DNA of 5,693 nucleotides from Hyphomicrobiales bacterium (GTDB lineage: Bacteria; Pseudomonadota; Alphaproteobacteria; Rhizobiales; Aestuariivirgaceae), in NCBI GenBank assembly GCA_026987255.1, contig JALSNA010000012.1, positions 1-5,693 of the forward strand, given 5' to 3'. Numbering within the stretch: position 1 is the first letter of the stretch; each line of letters opens with the position of its first letter. Of the stretch, positions 1-5,693 are shown one piece after another. The position numbers were made by a program, and so were the translations under genes. The notes beneath the pieces are model-generated. The model was not told where the DNA came from and made no database searches. It worked only from the letters and a program-made list of their open reading frames with translations.

Positions 1-50
1 CAAGCCGGAGCGGGAATTAAGCAAAGTCTAAGTTTTGTTTCTTATGATGG

Positions 51-120
51 CCATTCCTCACCCCCCTGCCAACCCCCGAAGTGTCCCATGACCTGGGTGG
101 TTGGCAGGGGGTGAGGATGG
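51..120. repeat. Long imperfect inverted repeat upstream of the PAP2 gene
   Basis: Seen directly: bases 51-74 are complementary to 99-120. The stem is CCAT/ATGG, then a bulged T55, then CCTCAC/GTGAGG, then a C-run of five against a G-run of four (one bulged C), then TGCCAACC/GGTTGGCA. This gives about 22 base pairs with two single-base bulges around a 24-nt loop. The loop holds a further 4-bp stem, CCCA 85-88 with TGGG 94-97. No T-run follows the stem on either strand, so it does not look like a standard intrinsic terminator. It ends 40 nt before the chosen ATG of the PAP2 gene and could be a structured mRNA leader, a terminator of an unseen upstream gene, or a dispersed palindromic repeat. 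The structure is clear; its role is unknown. Confidence 0.7.
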
Positions 121-160
121 ACGCGCAAGCGTTTTCAGGGGCGCCCAACGGGATGTGATC

Positions 161-1330
161 ATGACGGACACGGCAATTGTGGCTGGTCAGGGAAGCCGGG
201 GCAGGCACGTGGCGAAGATGGCCAGGGATGCACTGGCCGCCTTGCGTATCGCCGCTGCCGCCCATTGGCCCTTGCTGGCCGGGGCGGTGGTCAGCCTGCT
301 GATGGTGCGCGGGATCATCGCGCCGCTGGATGCGCCCCGGCAATCGCCGATATTGATGCTGGCGGGCGGCTTGCTGTCCTTCTTCGCCCTGCCCCTGGCG
401 GCCTATATCCTTGCCGTTCATGCGCCGTGGAAGCTGATCCGCCTCGCCCGGGAAGGCTATCAAGGGCCGGTTCTGCCGGAATTGCTGCGCAGCATCGGGC
501 GCACATTCCTGCATCCGGGGCGGGTGCTCAATTTCGTCATCTTCGTGATCATCATCGCCCTTTTCCAGAAGGCGGCGCTCGATCTGAAGGCCAACATTCC
601 GGCCCTCAACCCCTTTTCATGGGATGAGACCTTCATGCATCTCGACAGGGCCTTGCATTCCGGCACGGATCCGTGGCGGCTGTTGCAGCCTGTCATGGGG
701 CATCCCGTCGTGACCTTTCTGGCCAATTTCGCCTACAATATCTGGTTCTTCTTCATGACCGGCGTCTGGTTCTGGCTGGCCAGCTCGAAGCGTCATGGGC
801 ATTTCAAGAATCATTTCCTGGCCGCCTTCATGCTCACCTGGGCCATCGGCGGGGGCATCATGGCGCTGGCCTTTTCCTCCGCCGGGCCGGTCTATTATGG
901 CCGCCTGGGGCTGAGCCCCGATCCCTTCGCGCCCTTGATGAGCTATCTGCACGGGGTCAAGGCGCACTATCCGCTGTGGGCGCTGGATGTGCAGGAGATG
1001 TTGTGGCGCCAGTTCACCACCGCCGATGCCGATTTTGACGGCATTTCCGCCTTTCCCTCCATGCACAATGCCATTGCCGCCCTGCTGGCCCTGGCCGCCT
1101 GGCGGGTGAGTCGCAAGCTGGGGATTTTCATGACCGCCTTTGCCGCCATCATCCTGCTGGCCTCGGTGCATCTGGGCTGGCATTACGCCGTGGATGGCTA
1201 TGCGGGAATCGCCATTGCCATCGTCTGCTGGAAACTGGGCGGGGTCTTTGCCGACTGGATGCAAAGGCGCCCCGAAACCCGCCGCTACCGTGCCTTGCTG
1301 CGCAAGCTGGACAAGGCCTCTCACGCCTGA
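161..1330 (+). CDS. PAP2-family integral membrane phosphatase/phosphotransferase (Aur1/PAP2_3-like)
   Basis: Predicted 389-residue polytopic inner-membrane protein. Hydrophobic segments lie near residues 37-55, 63-86, 121-137, 182-206, 218-240, 303-337 (probably two segments) and 344-364. A basic tail (370-386) is probably cytoplasmic. The PAP2 signature is present: FPSMH at 298-302 and [15 protein letters not shown] at 335-349, giving a likely catalytic set of H302, H341 and D345. The first PAP2 motif (KxxxxxxRP) is not visible, and PSMH replaces PSGH. That pattern, and a His-to-His spacing of 39 that from memory matches fungal Aur1, points to the PAP2_3 group that includes inositol-phosphorylceramide synthases. 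The family transfers or removes phosphate-linked head groups on lipids, usually with the active site on the outer membrane face; the substrate here is unknown. The start at ATG161 is chosen because GGGA at 150-153 lies 7 nt upstream. The frame stays open to GTG155 and TTG101, but TTG101 falls inside the inverted repeat. The family call is firm; the exact activity is not. Confidence 0.87.
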   Translation: MTDTAIVAGQGSRGRHVAKMARDALAALRIAAAAHWPLLAGAVVSLLMVRGIIAPLDAPRQSPILMLAGGLLSFFALPLAAYILAVHAPWKLIRLAREGYQGPVLPELLRSIGRTFLHPGRVLNFVIFVIIIALFQKAALDLKANIPALNPFSWDETFMHLDRALHSGTDPWRLLQPVMGHPVVTFLANFAYNIWFFFMTGVWFWLASSKRHGHFKNHFLAAFMLTWAIGGGIMALAFSSAGPVYYGRLGLSPDPFAPLMSYLHGVKAHYPLWALDVQEMLWRQFTTADADFDGISAFPSMHNAIAALLALAAWRVSRKLGIFMTAFAAIILLASVHLGWHYAVDGYAGIAIAIVCWKLGGVFADWMQRRPETRRYRALLRKLDKASHA

Positions 1331-1402
1331 TGTCCAGGCCGGATCACGCCCTGTTTCATCCTGTCATCGTCTTCACCATTTTTCCGTTCCGGCGAGAAAT
1401 TC

Positions 1403-1431
1403 CTTGACGGCAAGGGAGCGCTCACCTATTG
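1403..1431 (+). promoter_or_regulatory. Putative housekeeping promoter for serC-serA
   Basis: CTTGAC at 1403-1408 is a full match to the -35 element favoured by alphaproteobacterial housekeeping sigma factors. After a 17-nt spacer comes CTATTG at 1426-1431, a partial match (first four bases) to the CTATAT-type -10 box. Transcription would start near 1437-1440, leaving about 50 nt of leader before serC. The -35 box also sits in a small perfect hairpin, CCTTG 1402-1406 with CAAGG 1411-1415, which could be chance or an operator. This is inferred from sequence only. Confidence 0.42.
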
Positions 1432-1435
1432 CCGT

Positions 1436-1463
1436 GGGTGGGCCACCCCTCCCCAACGAGGGG
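1436..1463 (+). promoter_or_regulatory. Two overlapping alternative hairpins in the serC leader
   Basis: GGGTG (1436-1440) can pair with CACCC (1444-1448) around a 3-nt loop. CCCCTC (1446-1451) can pair perfectly with GAGGGG (1458-1463) around the loop CCCAAC. The two stems share 1446-1448, so an RNA could form only one fully at a time. They lie between the putative promoter and the serC ribosome binding site. There is no T-run and no recognised riboswitch or leader-peptide pattern, so any regulatory role is speculative. Confidence 0.27.
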
Positions 1464-1474
1464 CGAACATCTGC

Positions 1475-1479
1475 AAGGA
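1475..1479 (+). promoter_or_regulatory. serC ribosome binding site (AAGGA)
   Basis: AAGGA ends 8 nt before ATG1488, a normal spacing. The other in-frame ATG at 1479 overlaps this motif and has no comparable site of its own, so the motif decides the start in favour of 1488. Confidence 0.7.
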
Positions 1480-1487
1480 TGATACAC

Positions 1488-2657
1488 ATGACCGATGTCA
1501 CCAAACCGGCCGCGCGGCCGGCCAATCCGCGCTTTTCCTCCGGTCCGTGCGCCAAGATGCCGGACTGGTCCCCCTCCCTCCTCAAGGACGCGCTTCTGGG
1601 CCGTTCTCATCGCTCCGCACCGGGCAAGGCGCGGCTGCAACACGCCATCGATCTGACCCGCGAGGTGCTGGAAGTCCCCGATGACTACCGCATCGGCATT
1701 GTCGCGGCCTCCGACACCGGGGCGGTGGAAATGGCGCTGTGGACCCTGCTGGGAGCGCGCGGCGTGGACGTGCTGGCCTGGGAAAGCTTCGGCAAGGGCT
1801 GGGCCACGGACGTGCTCAAGCAGCTGAAGCTCGATGACGTGCGGGTGCTGGAGGCCGATTATGGCGAGCTGCCCGATCTGTCACAGGTGGATTTCTCCCG
1901 CGACGTGATCTTCACCTGGAACGGCACCACCTCCGGCGTCAGGGTGCCCGATGGCGACTGGATCGCCGATGACCGCGAAGGCCTGACCATCTGCGACGCC
2001 ACCTCGGCGGCCTTCGCCCAGGAGCTGGAGTTCGACAAGCTGGACGTGACCACCTTCTCCTGGCAGAAGGTCATGGGCGGCGAGGCCCAGCATGGCATCA
2101 TCATTCTCTCGCCGCGCGCCGTGGAGCGGCTGGAGACCCACACACCGGACTGGCCAATCCCGAAGATCTTCCGCCTGACCAAGAACGGCAAGCTCATCGA
2201 GGGCATCTTCAAGGGCGCCACCATCAACACCCCCTCCATGCTGTGCGTCGAGGATTACATCAAGGCGCTGGAGTGGGCCAGGGACATCGGCGGGCTCAGC
2301 GCCCTGCAGGCGCGCGCCTGCATGAATGCCGCGGCGATCAACGAATGGGTGGAGAACAAGGACTGGATCGAGAATCTCGCCCGCGATCCCGAAACCCGCT
2401 CCAACACCTCGGTATGCCTGAAGCTCTCCGATGCCGCCACGGCGGATCTTGCCGACGGGCAGGCCGCCGCCATCCCCAAGCGCATGGTGGCCCTGCTGGA
2501 CGAAGAGGGCGCGGGATTCGATCTTGGCGCCTATCGCGACGCCCCTCCGGGCCTGCGCATCTGGTGCGGCTCGACGGTCGATGTGCAGAACATCATCGAT
2601 CTGCTGCCCTGGCTCGACTGGGCCTATGAAACGGCGCGGGCCGAAATCACCGCCTGA
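1488..2657 (+). CDS. serC: Phosphoserine aminotransferase, alphaproteobacterial type
   Basis: Cytoplasmic PLP enzyme of fold type I. It transfers the amino group of glutamate to 3-phosphohydroxypyruvate, giving O-phospho-L-serine, the second step of serine synthesis. Relatives can also act on 3-hydroxy-4-phosphohydroxypyruvate in vitamin B6 synthesis. The 389 residues match the longer SerC form of Alphaproteobacteria and some archaea (TIGR01365-like). Visible motifs are the N-terminal FSSGPCAK (16-23), TWNGTTSG (143-150), ICDATSA (168-174, with D170 likely bonding the PLP ring nitrogen), [13 protein letters not shown] (191-203, with K194 the likely Schiff-base lysine) and NTPS (247-250). The C-terminal domain ends in [10 protein letters not shown] (355-364) and the helix after it. 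The frame is open far upstream into the PAP2 gene, but the ribosome binding site and family N-terminus support ATG1488. It is followed 55 nt later by serA, with which it is probably co-transcribed. No defect is seen. Confidence 0.96.
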   Translation: MTDVTKPAARPANPRFSSGPCAKMPDWSPSLLKDALLGRSHRSAPGKARLQHAIDLTREVLEVPDDYRIGIVAASDTGAVEMALWTLLGARGVDVLAWESFGKGWATDVLKQLKLDDVRVLEADYGELPDLSQVDFSRDVIFTWNGTTSGVRVPDGDWIADDREGLTICDATSAAFAQELEFDKLDVTTFSWQKVMGGEAQHGIIILSPRAVERLETHTPDWPIPKIFRLTKNGKLIEGIFKGATINTPSMLCVEDYIKALEWARDIGGLSALQARACMNAAAINEWVENKDWIENLARDPETRSNTSVCLKLSDAATADLADGQAAAIPKRMVALLDEEGAGFDLGAYRDAPPGLRIWCGSTVDVQNIIDLLPWLDWAYETARAEITA

Positions 2658-2664
2658 CGCCACC

Positions 2665-2674
2665 TGTCCGGACA
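2665..2674. repeat. Perfect 10-bp palindrome in the serC-serA gap
   Basis: TGTCCGGACA is its own reverse complement and lies 38 nt before the serA ATG. A near copy with one inserted A occurs before purA. Palindromes of this length are expected several times by chance in a window this size, so an operator role is only a possibility. Confidence 0.3.
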
Positions 2675-2700
2675 AACATCACGAAATTGCCAATTCTTGA

Positions 2701-2705
2701 AGGAG
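2701..2705 (+). promoter_or_regulatory. serA ribosome binding site (AGGAG)
   Basis: AGGAG, within GAAGGAGA, ends 7 nt before ATG2713. It is the strongest Shine-Dalgarno match in the window and fixes the serA start. Confidence 0.8.
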
Positions 2706-2712
2706 AGTCCCC

Positions 2713-4299
2713 ATGGCTCCGCGCGTTCTCATTTCCGACAAGCTCTCGCCCACCGCCGTGCAGATCTTCACCGATCGCGGCATCGAGGTGGATTACGAGC
2801 CCGACCTGGGCAAGAACAAGGAAGAGTTCATCAAGCGTATCGGCGAGTATGACGGCCTGGCCATCCGCTCGGCCACCAAGGTCACCGAAAAGGCCATCGA
2901 GGCGGCGAAGAACCTGAAGGTCATCGGCCGCGCCGGCATCGGCGTGGACAACATCGACGTGCCCAAGGCCTCGGCCCGGGGCATCATCGTCATGAACACC
3001 CCACTGGGCAATGCCGTGACCACCGCCGAGCATACCATCGCCATGATGCTGGCGCTGTCGCGCAACCTGCCGCAGGCCAACGAATCCACCAAGCAGGGCA
3101 AGTGGGAAAAGTCGAAATTCATGGGCGTCGAGGTCTTCAACAAGACCCTGGGCCTCATCGGCTGCGGCAACATCGGCTCCATCGTCGCCGAACGCGCCCA
3201 GGGGCTGCGCATGAAGGTCATCGCCTTCGATCCCTACCTGTCGCCGGAGCGCGCCGCCGAGATCGGGGTGGAGAAGGTGGATTTCGACGAACTTCTGGCG
3301 CGCGCCGACTATCTGTCCCTGCATACGCCGATGACCGACAAGACGCGCGGCATCGTCAATGCCGAAGCCATGGCCAAGATGAAGAAGGGCGCGCGCATCA
3401 TCAACTGCGCCCGCGGCGGCCTGGTGGTGGAAAAGGACCTCAAGGCGGCCCTGGAATCGGGCCATATCGCCGGTGCGGCCCTGGATGTCTACGAGAACGA
3501 ACCGGCGACGGAGAACGATCTGTTCGCCTTCGACAACGTGATCTGCACGCCGCATCTGGGGGCCTCCACCCGCGAGGCGCAGGAGAACGTGGCGGTGCAG
3601 ATCGCCGAGCAGATCTCCGATTACCTGCTCACCGGGGCGGTCACCAACGCGCTGAACATGCCTTCCATCTCCGCCGAGGAGGCGCCGCGCCTGAAGCCTT
3701 ACATCGACCTGGCGGAGAAGCTGGGCTCCTTCATTGGCCAGATCGCCTCCTCGGCCATCGAGGACGTGACCATCGAATATGGCGGCCACGTGGGCGAGAT
3801 GAACACCCGCGCGCTGACCTCCACCCTGCTGGCGGGCATGCTCAAGCCCATGCTGGGCGAGGTCAACATGGTCTCCGCTCCGGTCGTCGCCAAGGAGCGC
3901 GGCATGACCATCAACGAGGTGCGCCAGACGCCGCGCGGCGTCTACGAGGGCTATATCCGCCTGGAGGTGACGACGGAAAACTCCCGCCGCTCGGTGGCCG
4001 GGACGGTCTTTGCCGATGGCAAGCCGCGCGTCATCCAGGTCAAGGACATCAACATGGAGGCCGAGTTCGGCCCCACCATGCTCTATATCGTCAACGACGA
4101 CACGCCGGGCTTCATCGGCGCCCTGGGCTCCATTCTCGGCGAGGAGAACGTCAACATCGCCTCCATGAACCTGGGCCGCTCCGAGCCGGGGGGCGAGGCG
4201 GTGCTGCTCATCGACGTGGACGAGGCCATTTCGCAGGCCACCCTGGAGAAGGTGCGCGCCTTGCCGCAGGTCAAATGGGCCTCGGCTCTGGCCTTTTGA
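2713..4299 (+). CDS. serA: D-3-phosphoglycerate dehydrogenase, long (ASB + ACT) form
   Basis: Cytoplasmic NAD-dependent enzyme that oxidises 3-phosphoglycerate to 3-phosphohydroxypyruvate, the first step of serine synthesis. The 528 residues fit the long form of about 525-530. A split substrate-binding domain occupies about 1-100 and 290-315, with [12 protein letters not shown] at 71-82. The nucleotide-binding domain spans about 100-290. It contains [10 protein letters not shown] (147-156, a GxGxxG loop) and D173, which probably binds the cofactor ribose and favours NAD. The catalytic residues are R234 in NCARGG, E263 in ENEP and H281 in TPHLGAS. An allosteric substrate-binding (ASB) domain follows at about 318-450, then a C-terminal ACT domain at about 455-528 with [20 protein letters not shown] starting at 461. 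In relatives, ACT domains bind serine for feedback inhibition, so control by serine is likely here, but this is inferred. The gene follows serC with its own strong ribosome binding site. A GC-rich hairpin lies 23 nt after the stop. No defects are seen. Confidence 0.97.
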   Translation: MAPRVLISDKLSPTAVQIFTDRGIEVDYEPDLGKNKEEFIKRIGEYDGLAIRSATKVTEKAIEAAKNLKVIGRAGIGVDNIDVPKASARGIIVMNTPLGNAVTTAEHTIAMMLALSRNLPQANESTKQGKWEKSKFMGVEVFNKTLGLIGCGNIGSIVAERAQGLRMKVIAFDPYLSPERAAEIGVEKVDFDELLARADYLSLHTPMTDKTRGIVNAEAMAKMKKGARIINCARGGLVVEKDLKAALESGHIAGAALDVYENEPATENDLFAFDNVICTPHLGASTREAQENVAVQIAEQISDYLLTGAVTNALNMPSISAEEAPRLKPYIDLAEKLGSFIGQIASSAIEDVTIEYGGHVGEMNTRALTSTLLAGMLKPMLGEVNMVSAPVVAKERGMTINEVRQTPRGVYEGYIRLEVTTENSRRSVAGTVFADGKPRVIQVKDINMEAEFGPTMLYIVNDDTPGFIGALGSILGEENVNIASMNLGRSEPGGEAVLLIDVDEAISQATLEKVRALPQVKWASALAF

Positions 4300-4322
4300 G
4301 GCGCCATGATGTAACACTTGGC

Positions 4323-4350
4323 AACGGCCCCGGATGCTCCCGGGGCCGTT
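4323..4350 (+). terminator. GC-rich hairpin after serA, possible terminator
   Basis: AACGGCCCCGG (4323-4333) pairs perfectly with CCGGGGCCGTT (4340-4350) around the 6-nt loop ATGCTC, giving an 11-bp stem. It starts 23 nt after the serA stop. Only two T bases close the stem and no T-run follows, so it is not a textbook intrinsic terminator. It may terminate weakly, protect the 3' end of the serC-serA message, or attenuate readthrough into purA. Confidence 0.5.
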
Positions 4351-4354
4351 CGCG

Positions 4355-4365
4355 TGTCCGGAACA
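4355..4365. repeat. Imperfect palindrome before purA, similar to the one before serA
   Basis: TGTCCGGAACA equals the palindrome before serA with one inserted A. It lies 35 nt before the purA ATG, close to the 38 nt seen before serA. It could be a shared operator half-pattern or coincidence. Confidence 0.22.
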
Positions 4366-4387
4366 GGCGCGGCAACCATTTCTTTCG

Positions 4388-4392
4388 AGGGA
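4388..4392 (+). promoter_or_regulatory. purA ribosome binding site (AGGGA)
   Basis: AGGGA, within CGAGGGAC, ends 8 nt before ATG4401. The purA frame has no upstream stop until within serA, so this site and the conserved N-terminus define the start. Confidence 0.65.
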
Positions 4393-4400
4393 CTGAAGCA

Positions 4401-5693
<1,293 letters not shown>

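Noticed and set aside
17..514. Open frame of 165 codons on the - strand crossing the upstream region
   Set aside because: Composition is low complexity, it overlaps the true PAP2 coding region and the inverted repeat, and no family is recognisable.
617..1324. Open frame of 235 codons on the - strand over the PAP2 gene
   Set aside because: It is rich in G, Q, H and P without domain features and is a shadow of the + strand membrane protein, which has clear transmembrane segments and PAP2 motifs.
1379..1383. T-run after the PAP2 gene as an intrinsic terminator
   Set aside because: No convincing stem precedes the five T bases. The nearest pairing (1315-1319 with 1336-1340) is only 5 bp and lies too far upstream.
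56..1467. Similarity between the C-rich arms before the PAP2 gene (around 60-80) and before serC (around 1444-1467), as copies of one repeat
   Set aside because: Only short pieces (CACCCC, CCAAC, CGAA) align, with gaps; this is explained by shared C-rich composition.
1140..1487. In-frame upstream extension of serC reaching into the PAP2 gene
   Set aside because: Its first part is an alternate reading of PAP2 coding sequence. The conserved SerC N-terminus and the AAGGA site support ATG1488. GTG1434 and ATG1479 were considered as starts and are less well supported.
3102..4400. In-frame upstream extension of purA reaching into serA
   Set aside because: The extension is out-of-frame serA sequence, rich in R and G, with no homology pattern. 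PurA starts canonically at 4401 with a ribosome binding site.

Overview
The window looks like a piece of chromosome from a high-GC alphaproteobacterium. The clearest sign is the serC gene. Its product is the roughly 390-residue 'second' form of phosphoserine aminotransferase (N-terminal FSSGPCAK, lysine motif [13 protein letters not shown]), which is typical of Alphaproteobacteria and differs from the shorter E. coli-type enzyme. The order serC-serA-purA and the strong G/C preference at third codon positions fit the same group. A member of Rhodospirillales or a neighbouring order is plausible, but the genus cannot be read from this sequence.

All four supported genes lie on the + strand. Positions 1-160 are non-coding, with an AT-richer stretch at about 15-48 followed by a long imperfect inverted repeat at 51-120. 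Positions 161-1330 encode a polytopic membrane protein of the PAP2 phosphatase/phosphotransferase superfamily, of the Aur1/inositol-phosphorylceramide-synthase-like (PAP2_3) type. Positions 1331-1487 are an intergenic leader with a plausible housekeeping promoter and two overlapping, mutually exclusive small hairpins. Then come serC (1488-2657), serA (2713-4299) and purA (4401-5693). A 55-nt gap separates serC from serA. A 101-nt gap with a GC-rich terminator-like hairpin separates serA from purA. The window ends exactly on the purA stop codon.

serA and serC encode the first two steps of the phosphorylated serine pathway: 3-phosphoglycerate to 3-phosphohydroxypyruvate (SerA), then to O-phosphoserine (SerC). 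The close spacing and the strong ribosome binding site before serA suggest one transcript, probably from the promoter in front of serC. PurA makes adenylosuccinate from IMP and aspartate, the committed step to AMP. Serine feeds glycine and one-carbon units into purine synthesis, which gives a metabolic logic to the neighbourhood. The PAP2-type gene has its own upstream region and no firm pathway link. A link through serine-derived sphingolipids is conceivable but speculative.

The three metabolic genes appear intact, with all key active-site residues seen. No RNA gene, CRISPR array, insertion sequence or phage gene was found. The items worth a second look are in the intergenic regions: the long hairpin and possible leader peptide before the PAP2 gene, the alternative hairpins before serC, the similar palindromes before serA and purA, and the lack of a hisZ gene between serA and purA. 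No previously undescribed system is evident; this is mainly a housekeeping region.
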